The position numbers were made by a program, and so were the translations under genes. Shown here one piece after another: positions 1 through 16,433 of a stretch of 64,000 nucleotides of DNA. Source of the stretch: Betaproteobacteria bacterium SCN1 (GTDB lineage Bacteria; Pseudomonadota; Gammaproteobacteria; Burkholderiales; Thiobacillaceae); NCBI GenBank assembly GCA_008923315.1, contig WBSF01000002.1, forward strand, positions 186,001-250,000, given 5' to 3'. Position 1 is the first letter of the stretch. Every line of letters begins with the position of its first letter. Under the pieces are notes generated by a model that worked only from the letters and a program-made list of their open reading frames with translations, was not told the origin of the DNA and ran no database searches.

Positions 1-2
1 TG

Positions 3-467
3 CCCGCCGCGGGCGAGGTGCGCTGGCGCGGCGCACCTATTCGTGCCGTGCGCGAGGATTACGGCCGGGCGCTGGCCTGGCTGGGCCATGCGGACGGCAT
101 CAAGGCCGATCTGACGCCGCTGGAAAACCTGCGTTTCGCCGCCGCGTTGCGCGGGCGCGCGCTCGACGACGCGGCGGCGCACCGTGCGCTCGATCGCGTT
201 GCGCTCGCGCGCTGTGCGGAACTGCCGGCGCGCGTGCTGTCCTTCGGCCAGCGCCGCCGGGTGGCGCTGGCCGCGCTCACGCTGGCCGACGCCCGGCTGT
301 GGATACTCGACGAGCCGCTCGCCGGCCTCGACGCGCAGGGCGTCGATATGGTGCAGGCCCTGCTGGATGCGCACCTGGCAGGCGGTGGCCTGGCCGTCGT
401 CACCACGCATCAGCGCCTGGCGCTGGGTGCCTGCGTACCGCGCACGCTGCGGGTCGGCGCATGCTGA
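3..467 (+). CDS. ccmA: Haem exporter ATP-binding subunit CcmA (5' end outside window)
   Basis: This is the C-terminal 154 residues of the ABC ATPase of the CcmABCD complex, which drives release of holo-CcmE during cytochrome c maturation on the cytoplasmic face of the inner membrane. The visible part has the ABC signature (LSFGQ), Walker B (LWILDEP) followed by a D-loop (AGLDAQG), and a switch histidine (VVTTHQ). The Walker A motif lies before the window, so the gene is cut by the edge and is not degraded. The stop overlaps the ccmB start (ATGCTGA), which fits an operon. The call rests on these motifs plus the ccmB-I genes directly after it. Confidence 0.93.
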   Translation, partial: PAAGEVRWRGAPIRAVREDYGRALAWLGHADGIKADLTPLENLRFAAALRGRALDDAAAHRALDRVALARCAELPARVLSFGQRRRVALAALTLADARLWILDEPLAGLDAQGVDMVQALLDAHLAGGGLAVVTTHQRLALGACVPRTLRVGAC

Positions 468-1129
468 GTTTCGTCTACACGATCGTGCGGCGCGAAATCG
501 TTCTGGCGACGCGGCGGCGCGGCGACTGGCTGACCGCACAGTTTTTCTTCGTCATCGTCGCGAGCCTGTTTCCGCTGGGCATCGGCGCCGAACCCGAGAC
601 CCTGCGCGCGATCGGGCCGGGCGTGGTGTGGGTGGCCGCGCTGCTGGCCGCGTTGCTGTCGCTCGACCGCCTGTTTGCCGACGACCATCGGGACGGCGCG
701 CTGGAACAACTGATGCTCGCGCCGTATCCGCACGCGCTGCTGGCCTTCGGCAAGGCGCTCGCGCACTGGATCGTGAGCGGGCTGCCGCTCATCGTCATCG
801 CGCCCGTGCTCGGCCTGCAGTTCGACCTGCCGCCGGCGGCGCTGCTGGCGCTGGTCGCATCGCTGGCGCTGGGCACGCCGGTGCTGTCCCTGCTCGGCAG
901 CATCGGCGCGGCGCTGACGCTGGGCCTGCGGGGGGGCGGCGTGCTGCTTGCGCTATTGATCCTGCCGTTCTACGTGCCGGTGCTGATCTTCGGAACCGGT
1001 GCGATCGGTGGCGTGCTTGCGGGAACCGGCGCCGAGGCGAACCTGTCGTTGTTGGGGGCCTTGCTCGCGCTGACGCTGCTGCTCGCGCCCTGGGCCTGCG
1101 CCCAGGCCCTGAACGTTTCCCTGGAATGA
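461..1129 (+). CDS. ccmB: Haem exporter membrane subunit CcmB
   Basis: A 222-residue inner-membrane permease of the CcmABCD complex, which works with CcmA and CcmC to load and release haem on CcmE. The ATG at 461 overlaps the end of ccmA by 7 bases and gives the usual N-terminus (MLSFVYTIVRREIVL). About six hydrophobic segments follow, and the length is normal for the family (about 220). The stop codon overlaps a short open frame (1126-1152) that runs to the start of ccmC. Position in the ccm operon makes the assignment secure. Confidence 0.95.
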   Translation: MLSFVYTIVRREIVLATRRRGDWLTAQFFFVIVASLFPLGIGAEPETLRAIGPGVVWVAALLAALLSLDRLFADDHRDGALEQLMLAPYPHALLAFGKALAHWIVSGLPLIVIAPVLGLQFDLPPAALLALVASLALGTPVLSLLGSIGAALTLGLRGGGVLLALLILPFYVPVLIFGTGAIGGVLAGTGAEANLSLLGALLALTLLLAPWACAQALNVSLE

Positions 1130-1152
1130 ATAACATGGCGAGGCTGCCTTGA
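1126..1152 (+). CDS. Possible 8-residue bridging ORF between ccmB and ccmC
   Basis: A very short frame encoding MNNMARLP. Its ATG overlaps the ccmB stop (ATGA at 1126-1129) and its TGA overlaps the ccmC start (TTGA at 1149-1152). It would let ribosomes finishing ccmB pass directly to the weak TTG start of ccmC. The arrangement is visible in the sequence; that it is translated is an inference. Confidence 0.3.
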   Translation: MNNMARLP

Positions 1153-1880
1153 ATCTGAACCGCTACGCATCCCCGTCGATCTTCTACCCGCTGGCCGGGC
1201 GGCTGGTGCCGGTGTTCGCCGCGCTGGCCGCCGCGCTGGCCGCCGCGGGGCTGTACATCGGCTTTTTTGTCGCGCCCACCGATTTCCAGCAGGGCGAGGG
1301 CTACCGCATCATCTTCATCCACGTGCCGGCGGCCTGGATGTCGATGTTCATCTATCTGGTCATGGCTTTCTGGTCGGCCATCGGGCTGGCGTGGAATACC
1401 CGGCTCTCGTTCATGATGACGCGCGCGCTCGCGCCGACCGGCGCGCTGTTCACCTTTCTCGCGCTGTGGACCGGCGCCTTCTGGGGCAAACCGATGTGGG
1501 GCGCCTGGTGGGTCTGGGATGCACGGCTCACGTCCGAGCTGATCCTGCTGTTCCTGTACATGGGCTACATGGCGCTGCAGGCGGCGATCGACGATCCGCG
1601 CCGCGCCGACCGCGCGGGCGCGCTGCTGAATCTGGTGGGCGTGGTCAATGTGCCCATCATCTATTTTTCGGTCGTCTGGTGGAACACGCTGCACCAGGGC
1701 GCGTCAGTCAGCCTGACGCGTGCGCCGAGCATGGCGCAGACGATGCTCTGGGGCATGCTCGTGATGGCGCTCGCCGCCTGGTTCTACACGCTGGCCGTGG
1801 CGTTTGCCCGGGTGCGCACGCTGATCCTGGCGCGCGAGCAGCGGGCGCAATGGGTGAGACAGATGGAGCACGAGGCATGA
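1149..1880 (+). CDS. ccmC: Haem-handling membrane protein CcmC
   Basis: A 243-residue inner-membrane protein that presents haem and transfers it to the CcmE histidine. It carries the tryptophan-rich WWD signature ([14 protein letters not shown]) between hydrophobic segments, with conserved histidines such as [11 protein letters not shown] before it. The start must be TTG at 1149: an in-frame stop lies at 1131-1133 and no ATG or GTG follows until well inside the protein. A GCGAGG stretch about 6 bases upstream may serve as ribosome binding site. The end overlaps ccmD as ATGA. Confidence 0.95.
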   Translation: MNLNRYASPSIFYPLAGRLVPVFAALAAALAAAGLYIGFFVAPTDFQQGEGYRIIFIHVPAAWMSMFIYLVMAFWSAIGLAWNTRLSFMMTRALAPTGALFTFLALWTGAFWGKPMWGAWWVWDARLTSELILLFLYMGYMALQAAIDDPRRADRAGALLNLVGVVNVPIIYFSVVWWNTLHQGASVSLTRAPSMAQTMLWGMLVMALAAWFYTLAVAFARVRTLILAREQRAQWVRQMEHEA

Positions 1881-2053
1881 ACTGGGCAGGCTGGAGCGAT
1901 TTCTGGGCGATGGGCGGCTATGCGCTGTACGTGTGGGGATCGTACGGCGCGACCGTACTGTGCATCGCGGGCGAACTCTGGCTGTTGCGCCGCAGCCGGC
2001 GCGAGGCGCAGCGCATGCTCGAACGCATGAATCGATTCGATACGCAAGGATAG
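1877..2053 (+). CDS. ccmD: Small haem exporter protein CcmD
   Basis: A 58-residue protein with one N-terminal transmembrane segment ([20 protein letters not shown]) and a basic cytoplasmic tail ([16 protein letters not shown]), the usual form of CcmD. CcmD bridges CcmABC and CcmE and is needed to release holo-CcmE. The ATG overlaps the ccmC stop (ATGA at 1877-1880). Gene order C-D-E supports the call, since sequence conservation in this family is low. Confidence 0.9.
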   Translation: MNWAGWSDFWAMGGYALYVWGSYGATVLCIAGELWLLRRSRREAQRMLERMNRFDTQG

Positions 2054-2064
2054 AGGGACACGCC

Positions 2065-2511
2065 ATGCAGGCACGTCATCGCAAACTCGCCCTGATCGCA
2101 TTCGCGGTCGTCGCCGTCGGCATCGCGACGACGCTCGTGCTCAATGCCTTCAGAAGCAATCTGGTCTTCTTCTTCACACCCACGCAGGTGGCCAACGGCG
2201 AAGCGCCGACGGCGCGTACCTTCCGCATCGGCGGGCTGGTCGAGGCGGGCAGCGTGAAACGGCAGGCCGACGGCCTGACGGCGAATTTCGTGGTGACGGA
2301 TACGGCGCGCGCCATTCCCGTGACCTACACGGGCATCCTTCCCGATCTGTTCAAGGAGGGCAAGGGCGTGGTCGCCGAGGGGCGGCTGGGCGACGACGGC
2401 CATTTCACCGCCACCCAGGTGCTGGCCAAGCACGACGAGAACTACATGCCGCCCGAAGCCGCCGACGCGGTGGCCCAAGCGCAGAAAGCCCAGTCGACGG
2501 TGGCTGAATGA
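2065..2511 (+). CDS. ccmE: Periplasmic haem chaperone CcmE
   Basis: A 148-residue membrane-anchored chaperone that binds haem covalently and hands it to CcmF. It has an N-terminal signal anchor (about residues 8-28), the OB-fold core ([20 protein letters not shown]), and the haem-binding His123 in the motif [10 protein letters not shown]. The ATG at 2065 is preceded by GAGGGA at a good distance. In-frame codons upstream run into ccmD and do not resemble CcmE. Length and motifs are normal. Confidence 0.96.
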   Translation: MQARHRKLALIAFAVVAVGIATTLVLNAFRSNLVFFFTPTQVANGEAPTARTFRIGGLVEAGSVKRQADGLTANFVVTDTARAIPVTYTGILPDLFKEGKGVVAEGRLGDDGHFTATQVLAKHDENYMPPEAADAVAQAQKAQSTVAE

Positions 2512-2542
2512 GAACCCGTTTCCACGCATTGCAGGAGGCCGC

Positions 2543-4495
2543 ATGATTCCGGAACTGGGCCAGTTCGCCCTGATCGTCGCGCTGCTGCTGGCGCTGGTAC
2601 AGGCCATGCTGCCGCTCGCCGGCGCCTGGCGCAACGACGCCGCGCTCATGTCCGTGGCCCGCCCTGCTGCGCTGGCGCAGTTCGGGTTCGTGCTCGTGGC
2701 CTTCGTCTGTCTGGCCATATCGTTCATGGTCAACGATTTTTCGGTGCTGAACGTCGCGCGCAATTCCTACTCGCGGCTGCCGGAGCTTTACCGCTTCACG
2801 GCCACCTGGGGGTCGCACGAAGGTTCGCTGCTGCTGTGGGTGCTGATGCTGGCCTTCTGGGGCGCGGCAGTGGCCGTGTTCTCGCGGCGCCTGCCGGATG
2901 CGATGGCGGCGCGCGTGATCGGCGTGATGGGGCTGATCTCGGTCGGTTTCATCGCCTTCATGCTCATCACCTCGAACCCCTTCGAGCGCCAGCTGCCGGC
3001 GGCGATCGAAGGCAACGACATGAATCCGCTCCTGCAGGACTGGGGCATGATCATCCATCCGCCCATGCTCTACATGGGGTATGTCGGCTTCGCCGTCGCC
3101 TTTGCCTTCGCCATCGCGGCGCTGCTGTCGGGCCGGCTCGATGCGGCCTGGGCGCGCTGGTCGCGGCCCTGGACCATCGCCGCATGGACCTTCCTCACGC
3201 TGGGCATCGTGCTCGGCAGCTGGTGGGCCTACCGCGAACTGGGCTGGGGCGGCTGGTGGTTCTGGGACCCGACGGAGAATGCGTCCTTCATGCCCTGGAT
3301 CGCGGGTACGGCGCTGATCCATTCGCTGGCCGCCACCGAGAAGCGCGGCGTGTTCAAGGCCTGGACCGTGCTGCTCGCGCTGACCACGTTCTCGCTGTCG
3401 CTGCTGGGAACTTTCCTCGTCCGCTCCGGCGTGCTGTCCTCGGTGCATGCCTTCGCCACCGACCCGGCGCGCGGCGCCTTCATCCTGGGCTTTCTCGTCG
3501 TCGTCGTGGGCGGTTCGCTCGCGCTGTACGCCTGGCGCGCGCCGCGCATCATCGCCGGCGGCGGCTACAGCGGGTTTTCGCGCGAGTCGCTGCTGCTCGC
3601 CAACAATGTGCTGCTGATCGCCGCGCTCGGCGCAGTGCTGCTGGGCACCCTGTACCCGCTCGTCGTCGACGCGCTCGGGCTGGGCAAGATCTCCGTCGGT
3701 CCGCCGTATTTCAATGCCGTGTTCGTGCCGCTCATCGCGCCGGCCCTGTTCCTCATGGGCATCGGCCCGCTGGCGCGCTGGAAGAACGGCCGGCTGGCCG
3801 ACGTGGCGGCCCGCCTGAAATGGCCGTTCGCCGCGGTGCTGGCGAGCGGTTTCGCGCTGGCCTTCGCGCTGGACGAATTCAAGCCCTGGGCGGCGCTCGG
3901 CTTCTGCCTCGCCCTATGGATCGCGTATACGGTCGGCCTGGCTTTTCGCGACCGGCTGCGCGGCGGCGGCGATCTGCCGCGTGCCTTCTGGGGCATGCAG
4001 CTCGCGCATTTCGGCATGGCCGTGGGCGTTGCGGGCATCGCGGTGGTGGCGGCGTATTCCAGCGAGCGTGACGTGCGCATGGCGCCCGGCGGCAGCGCCG
4101 AACTGGCCGGCTACACCTTTACCTTCCGCGGCGCCGGCCCGCGCGAGGGCCCGAATTTCCATGCCATGCGCGGCACCGTCGAGGTCAGCCGCAACGGTGC
4201 CCGGGTGGCGACGCTGCACCCGGAAAAGCGCGTCTACACCGCCTCGGGCATGGCGATGACCGAGGCCTCGGTGCATCCCAATTTCTTCCGCGACGTGTAC
4301 GTCGCACTGGGCGAGCCGCTCGACGATCAGGGGGCGTGGTCGGTGCGGCTGTTTCACAAACCCTTCATCAACTGGCTCTGGCTCGGTGCGCTGCTGATGG
4401 CCATCGGCGGCTTTCTGGCCGCAACCGACCGCCGCTATCGCCTCGGGCGCGCCGCGTCGCGGGCGGCGGCCAAGCTCGCCGCCCAGGGCGCCTGA
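2543..4495 (+). CDS. ccmF: Cytochrome c haem lyase subunit CcmF
   Basis: A 650-residue polytopic membrane protein that accepts haem from CcmE and, with CcmH/CcmI, attaches it to CxxCH motifs of apocytochromes in the periplasm. The WWD signature is seen as GWGGWWFWDPTENASF around residue 235, within many hydrophobic segments, and a large periplasmic domain lies near the C-terminus (about residues 510-615). The start has a strong AGGAGG ribosome binding site. The gap to ccmG is one base. Confidence 0.96.
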   Translation: MIPELGQFALIVALLLALVQAMLPLAGAWRNDAALMSVARPAALAQFGFVLVAFVCLAISFMVNDFSVLNVARNSYSRLPELYRFTATWGSHEGSLLLWVLMLAFWGAAVAVFSRRLPDAMAARVIGVMGLISVGFIAFMLITSNPFERQLPAAIEGNDMNPLLQDWGMIIHPPMLYMGYVGFAVAFAFAIAALLSGRLDAAWARWSRPWTIAAWTFLTLGIVLGSWWAYRELGWGGWWFWDPTENASFMPWIAGTALIHSLAATEKRGVFKAWTVLLALTTFSLSLLGTFLVRSGVLSSVHAFATDPARGAFILGFLVVVVGGSLALYAWRAPRIIAGGGYSGFSRESLLLANNVLLIAALGAVLLGTLYPLVVDALGLGKISVGPPYFNAVFVPLIAPALFLMGIGPLARWKNGRLADVAARLKWPFAAVLASGFALAFALDEFKPWAALGFCLALWIAYTVGLAFRDRLRGGGDLPRAFWGMQLAHFGMAVGVAGIAVVAAYSSERDVRMAPGGSAELAGYTFTFRGAGPREGPNFHAMRGTVEVSRNGARVATLHPEKRVYTASGMAMTEASVHPNFFRDVYVALGEPLDDQGAWSVRLFHKPFINWLWLGALLMAIGGFLAATDRRYRLGRAASRAAAKLAAQGA

Positions 4496-4496
4496 G

Positions 4497-5018
4497 ATGA
4501 AGCGTTGGCTGCCGCTTGCCCTGTTCGCCCTGCTGGCCGGGTTTCTCGCCAAGGGGCTGTTCCTGAATCCGGGCGAAGTGCCGTCCCCGCTCATCGACCG
4601 CACCGCGCCGGCATTTTCGCTGCCGCTGGTCGGCGAGCCGGGGCGCAGTTTCGGGCCGGAAACGATGCGCGGCCAGGCATGGCTGCTCAACGTGTGGGCA
4701 CCGTGGTGCGTGTCGTGCCGGCAGGAGCATCCCACGCTCATGCAGCTTGCCCGTGAGAACCGCGTGCCCATCGTCGGCCTGAACTGGAAGGACGACGCGC
4801 GCGAAGCGGCGGCGCTGCTCGCGCGGACCGGCTCGCCCTACGTTGCGGTGCCGGATGACCGGGACGGTCGCGTCGGCATCGACTACGGCGTCACCGGCAC
4901 GCCGGAAACCTATCTGATCGACCGCGACGGCATCATCCGCCTGAAGCATATCGGCCCGATCACGCCTGCTGTGTGGCGCGACCGTTTCGAGCCGGAACTG
5001 AAGGCGCTGGGCTTATGA
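4497..5018 (+). CDS. ccmG: Thiol:disulfide interchange protein CcmG/DsbE
   Basis: A 173-residue membrane-anchored thioredoxin-fold protein that keeps apocytochrome c cysteines reduced in the periplasm before haem attachment. It has an N-terminal anchor (residues 4-23), the active site WAPWCVSC with Cys71 and Cys74, and the cis-proline segment GVTGTPETYLID. It starts directly after ccmF and overlaps ccmH by four bases (ATGA). Family length is normal. Confidence 0.95.
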   Translation: MKRWLPLALFALLAGFLAKGLFLNPGEVPSPLIDRTAPAFSLPLVGEPGRSFGPETMRGQAWLLNVWAPWCVSCRQEHPTLMQLARENRVPIVGLNWKDDAREAAALLARTGSPYVAVPDDRDGRVGIDYGVTGTPETYLIDRDGIIRLKHIGPITPAVWRDRFEPELKALGL

Positions 5019-5461
5019 AACGGTTGTTTCTGGCGTTGTGTCTGGCGATGGCGGCCGCAACCGCGGCGGCGATGGACCCCGATGCGGACGACCCCGCCGT
5101 CGAAGCGCGGCTGGTCGAACTGGCGAAGGATCTGCGCTGCCTGGTCTGTCAGAACGAATCGCTCGCCGGTTCGCAGGCCGCGCTCGCCCGGGACCTGCGG
5201 CGCGAGATTCGCGTGCAGATCCGGGCCGGCAAAAGCGACCGCGAAGTGATCGATTATCTGACCGCGCGTTACGGCGATTTCGTGCTTTACCGGCCGCCGT
5301 TCAGGCCGCTCACCTGGCTGCTGTGGCTGGGCCCGCTGGCCTTTCTCGGCATCGCCGCCGCCGTCTGGTACCGGCTGGCCGCGCGCCGTCCGCCGGAACC
5401 GATGCCTTCCCCCGATCGGCTGGCCGATGCCGAACGACTGCTCGAGGACCGTCATCCATGA
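5015..5461 (+). CDS. ccmH: Cytochrome c maturation thiol-oxidoreductase CcmH (CcmL type)
   Basis: A 148-residue protein with a signal peptide (MKRLFLALCLAMAAATAAA), the redox motif LRCLVCQNESLAGS, and a C-terminal transmembrane helix (LLWLGPLAFLGIAAAVWY). It reduces or holds apocytochrome c thiols for CcmF. This is the short single-domain form; the TPR part is the separate gene ccmI that follows. The ATG at 5015 overlaps the ccmG stop, and the end overlaps ccmI as ATGA. Confidence 0.94.
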   Translation: MKRLFLALCLAMAAATAAAMDPDADDPAVEARLVELAKDLRCLVCQNESLAGSQAALARDLRREIRVQIRAGKSDREVIDYLTARYGDFVLYRPPFRPLTWLLWLGPLAFLGIAAAVWYRLAARRPPEPMPSPDRLADAERLLEDRHP

Positions 5462-6708
5462 ACGTACTTTCCGGTTCCATTCTGTTCTGGGCTCTGGCCG
5501 CGCTGGCCTGCACGGTCGCGCTGGCCCTGGTCCTGCCGGGGCTGATGCGCAGGCGCGCGCAGCCCGGCATGGCGCAGCGCGCGGCGAATGTGGACGTCTA
5601 TCGCGACCAGTTGCGGGAACTGGAGGCCGAGCATGCGCAGGGCCGGCTCGACGCGGACGAATTCGCCGCTGCCCGCAGGGAACTCGTCGCCCGGCTGGCC
5701 GGCGATGCGCTCGATCCGGCGGTGCCGGCCGATGCGCCACCGGCCGCTGCGAGCCGGCGCGGTCTCGGTTACGGTCTAGCGCTGGCATTTCCGCTCGCCG
5801 CGCTGGGACTGTATTTTGTGTTCGGTACGCCGGCCGCGCTGACCGCCCGGCCGGCGGCGCATCCGGCCGGCATGGCAGGGGCCGGACACGATTTCGGCGC
5901 ACTGGTCGAACGCGTCGAACGCAAGGTCGAGGCGAATCCCGACGATGCCGAGGCCTGGGTCATGCTGGCCAAGAGTTACGGCGTCATGCAGCGCTGGGGC
6001 GAGGCCGCGCGTGCCTACGAAAAGGCTGCCGTCCTGCTGCCGGGCGATGCCGCCGTATTGTCCGGCCATGCCGAAGCCCTGGCGCTGGGGAATGCGGGCC
6101 GGGTGGACGATGCGGCGATGGTCTGGGTGCGGCGCGCGCTGGCGGCCGATCCAAACGACATGAAAGGGCTGGAGCTGGCCGGTTTCCGCGCACTGGACGA
6201 CCGGGATTACGCGCGGGCGCACGACTATTTCTCTCGGCTCCATGCCCAGCTGCCGCCCGAGCTGCCCTATGCGCAGGACATCCTGGGCGTGCGCGAGGAG
6301 GCGGCCCGGCTGGCCGGGCTGGCACCGGAGACGGCCGTCATGCCGGCCCCGGCCGACCGGGAGGCTGCCGCGCAGATCGCCGGCAAGGTCGATATCGCTC
6401 CCGGCCTGCGTGCGCAGCTTCGGGCCGAGGATGTGCTGTTCGTCTTCGCGCGCGCCGCGGCGGGGGGGCCGCCGGTTGCGGCGATCCGCGCACGGGCAGG
6501 CGATCTGCCGCTGGCATTCACGCTGGACGACAGTGCCGCGATGAATCCGGGCAATGTGCTCTCCGCCCATGAGCGGGTGAATCTGGTCGCGCGTATCTCG
6601 AAATCCGGCGGACCGATAGCTGCTTCCGGCGATCTGGAAGGCGAATTGCCCGACGTGAAGATCGGTACGCGCAACGCGGTAATCCTGATCGAACGGGTCC
6701 GCCCCTAG
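5458..6708 (+). CDS. ccmI: Cytochrome c biogenesis TPR protein CcmI (CycH)
   Basis: A 416-residue membrane protein with two N-terminal hydrophobic segments (residues about 5-28 and 100-125) flanking a cytoplasmic loop (VDVYRDQLRELEAEHAQG, typical of CcmI), then TPR repeats (EAWVMLAKSYGVMQRWGEA, AVLSGHAEALAL) and a C-terminal periplasmic domain. CcmI binds the C-terminus of apocytochromes and delivers them to CcmFH. The ATG overlaps the ccmH stop. It closes the ccm operon; a plus-strand gene does not follow for over 1 kb. Confidence 0.93.
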   Translation: MNVLSGSILFWALAALACTVALALVLPGLMRRRAQPGMAQRAANVDVYRDQLRELEAEHAQGRLDADEFAAARRELVARLAGDALDPAVPADAPPAAASRRGLGYGLALAFPLAALGLYFVFGTPAALTARPAAHPAGMAGAGHDFGALVERVERKVEANPDDAEAWVMLAKSYGVMQRWGEAARAYEKAAVLLPGDAAVLSGHAEALALGNAGRVDDAAMVWVRRALAADPNDMKGLELAGFRALDDRDYARAHDYFSRLHAQLPPELPYAQDILGVREEAARLAGLAPETAVMPAPADREAAAQIAGKVDIAPGLRAQLRAEDVLFVFARAAAGGPPVAAIRARAGDLPLAFTLDDSAAMNPGNVLSAHERVNLVARISKSGGPIAASGDLEGELPDVKIGTRNAVILIERVRP

Positions 6709-6786
6709 GCGTACGCCCGCTCTGGAGAGACGGGCCCGCCCGGCCCCGGACGGGATCGCATTTCCGCCAAGGGCCGGGACCGGGAT

Positions 6787-7608
6787 TTATTTCACCGGTT
6801 GCAATTCGACTCGCCGGTTCTGGAAACGACCGGCTTCCGTGTCGTTGTCGGCGACGGGCTGCGTTTCTCCGTAGCCTTTCACGACCAGTTGCTCCGCCGG
6901 TACGCCCTTGTCGACCAGATAGCGCTTGACGGTTTCGGCGCGCTTCAGGGAGAGCTCCATGTTGTACTCTGCGCTGCCCCGGCTGTCGGTGTGTCCGCCG
7001 ATTTCAACCGTGCCATCGCCCCAGTTCCGGATTTCCCCGACGGCGCGATCGAGCTTGCCAAAGGCTTCGGTGCGCAGCGAGGCCTTGTTGTAGTCGAAAT
7101 TCACATCGTCGAGCACCAGTTTGGGAGTGGGCATGGGTGCGGGCACGACGGCCGACCGAGCGGGTTGCGGCGCGGGCTCCGCAACCGGAGCGGGCGCCGG
7201 CGCGGCGGCCGGAGGCGGCGGAGGGCAGCCGTCCGCCGTTTTGGCATACACGGTCGGACATTTGTCGTCGCCATCGACGATGCCGTCGCCATCGCTGTCG
7301 ATCTCGCAGCCGTCGGCATTCACCTTGCGGCCGGGCGGCGTACCCGGGCATTTGTCCTGGCTGTCCACGACGCCATCCCCATCGCTGTCCTTTTCAGGCG
7401 GACATTCCTTGTCCAGCAGCTGACGTCCCGGGCACCCGATGGTCCGGTAGAGTTCGTAGCCGGTCGTTTTCCCGGTCGGGCTGGCCGGGTTGCTGGGGTC
7501 GTAGAAGACGCCCTGTTTGCTGTCGCCCTGCGCGGCATGGGCGGAGACGAATCCGGCCGACATGAGGCTGGCCATCGCCATGGAGAGGAAGAAACGATTG
7601 CTTTGCAT
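6787..7608 (-). CDS. OmpA-family outer membrane protein with thrombospondin type 3-like repeats
   Basis: A 273-residue exported protein. It has a signal peptide ending near AHA (residue 25), two calcium-binding type repeats (DSDGDGVVDSQDKCPG at 74-89 and DSDGDGIVDGDDKCP at 104-118), a Pro/Ala-rich linker (129-162), and a C-terminal OmpA peptidoglycan-binding domain (FDYNKASL, IGGHTDSRGSAEYN, LSLKRAETVKRYLV). There is no N-terminal eight-strand barrel. The chosen ATG has AAAAGGA nine bases upstream; a further ATG nine codons earlier lacks such a site. It likely ties the outer membrane to peptidoglycan. Confidence 0.9.
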   Translation of the reverse strand: MQSNRFFLSMAMASLMSAGFVSAHAAQGDSKQGVFYDPSNPASPTGKTTGYELYRTIGCPGRQLLDKECPPEKDSDGDGVVDSQDKCPGTPPGRKVNADGCEIDSDGDGIVDGDDKCPTVYAKTADGCPPPPPAAAPAPAPVAEPAPQPARSAVVPAPMPTPKLVLDDVNFDYNKASLRTEAFGKLDRAVGEIRNWGDGTVEIGGHTDSRGSAEYNMELSLKRAETVKRYLVDKGVPAEQLVVKGYGETQPVADNDTEAGRFQNRRVELQPVK

Positions 7609-10441
<2,833 letters not shown>

Positions 10442-10494
10442 ACGGAGGAGCGGGCGGGCCGCGTGTCCGCCATCTCTTGACCCAAGCAACGTAA

Positions 10495-15427
<4,933 letters not shown>

Positions 15428-15449
15428 TCGGACATTTCAGGGAAGAGAC

Positions 15450-15500
15450 ATGCAGAGATTCGATTCAGTCATCAACACGTTCGCGGGAGCATCGCGATGA
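15450..15500 (+). CDS. Possible 16-residue leader peptide upstream of galU
   Basis: An open frame encoding [16 protein letters not shown], preceded by GGGAAGAG at a good distance. Its TGA overlaps the galU ATG (ATGA at 15497-15500). It fills the ligA-galU gap and could couple or tune galU translation. No attenuator hairpin was evident. Translation is an inference from the ribosome binding site and the overlap. Confidence 0.35.
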   Translation: MQRFDSVINTFAGASR

Positions 15501-16366
15501 TCAAGGTCACCAAGGCCGTATTTCCCGTCGCCGGCCTCGGCACCCGCTTCCTGCCCGCCACCAAGGCCAGCCCCAAGGAAATGCTCCCCATCGTCGACAA
15601 GCCGCTGATCCAGTATGCAGTCGAAGAGGCGATGGCCGCAGGCATCACCGACATCATCTTCATCTCCAGCCGCACCAAGCGCACCGTCGAGGACCACTTC
15701 GACAAGGCCTACGAGCTGGAAACCGAGCTGGAAGCGCGCGGCAAGAAACGCGTGCTGGAGCTGGTGCAGTCGATCCGCCCCAGCGGCGTCAACTTCATCT
15801 ACATCCGCCAGGCCGAAGCCCTGGGGCTCGGGCACGCCGTGCTGTGCGCCCAGCCTGTGGTGGGCAACGAGCCCTTTGCCGTGCTGCTCGCCGACGACCT
15901 GCTCGACGGCGTGCCGCCGGTGATGAAGCAGATGGTCGACCAGTACGACTACTACCAGTGCTCCGTACTGGGCGTGCAGCAGGTGCCGCGCGAAGACACC
16001 GGCGCCTACGGCATCGTCGACGCCACCCCGATGGCCGAACGCGTCTCGCGGGTGAACGCCATCGTCGAGAAACCCAAGCCCGACGAAGCGCCTTCGACTC
16101 TGGGCGTGGTGGGGCGCTACATCCTTACGCCGCGCATTTTCCATCACATCCAGAATCTGAAACCCGGCGCCGGCGGCGAGCTCCAGCTCACCGACGCGAT
16201 CGCCGCGCTGCTCAAGGAGCAGCAGGTGCTGGCCTATGCCTACGACGGCGTGCGCTACGACTGCGGCAGCAAGCTCGGCTACCTGCAGGCCACGGTGGAG
16301 TATGCGCTCCGCCACAGCGAGGTCAGCGAGGATTTCGCCGCTTACCTGAAAGCGCGCGTAGGCTGA
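15497..16366 (+). CDS. galU: UTP-glucose-1-phosphate uridylyltransferase
   Basis: A 289-residue nucleotidyltransferase making UDP-glucose for cell-surface polysaccharides and trehalose. It begins with the activated-sugar binding signature [19 protein letters not shown]. It also has the acidic metal site [21 protein letters not shown], and [18 protein letters not shown] near the end. Length is typical. The ATG has GGGAG upstream and also overlaps the short leader frame. It ends the plus-strand housekeeping block. Confidence 0.97.
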   Translation: MIKVTKAVFPVAGLGTRFLPATKASPKEMLPIVDKPLIQYAVEEAMAAGITDIIFISSRTKRTVEDHFDKAYELETELEARGKKRVLELVQSIRPSGVNFIYIRQAEALGLGHAVLCAQPVVGNEPFAVLLADDLLDGVPPVMKQMVDQYDYYQCSVLGVQQVPREDTGAYGIVDATPMAERVSRVNAIVEKPKPDEAPSTLGVVGRYILTPRIFHHIQNLKPGAGGELQLTDAIAALLKEQQVLAYAYDGVRYDCGSKLGYLQATVEYALRHSEVSEDFAAYLKARVG

Positions 16367-16376
16367 TGCGCATGCA

Positions 16377-16405
16377 GCCCGGCCTGTCGTCCGGGCAGGC
16401 CGGGC
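16377..16405. terminator. Strong hairpin between convergent galU and the split-barrel gene
   Basis: GCCCGGCCTG at 16377-16386 and CAGGCCGGGC at 16396-16405 form a perfect 10-bp stem with a 9-base loop, 10 bases after the galU stop. There is no T-tract on either side, so it may stabilise 3' ends or assist termination and is not a classical intrinsic terminator. Confidence 0.45.
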
Positions 16406-16433
16406 GCGCCGGGCCGGGATGCGACGGTTCCGT

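Noticed and set aside
6739-6778. Inverted repeat CCCGGCCC/GGGCCGGG as a terminator between ccmI and the ompA-like gene
   Set aside because: The loop is 24 bases and there is no T-tract; such pairs are expected by chance at this GC content.
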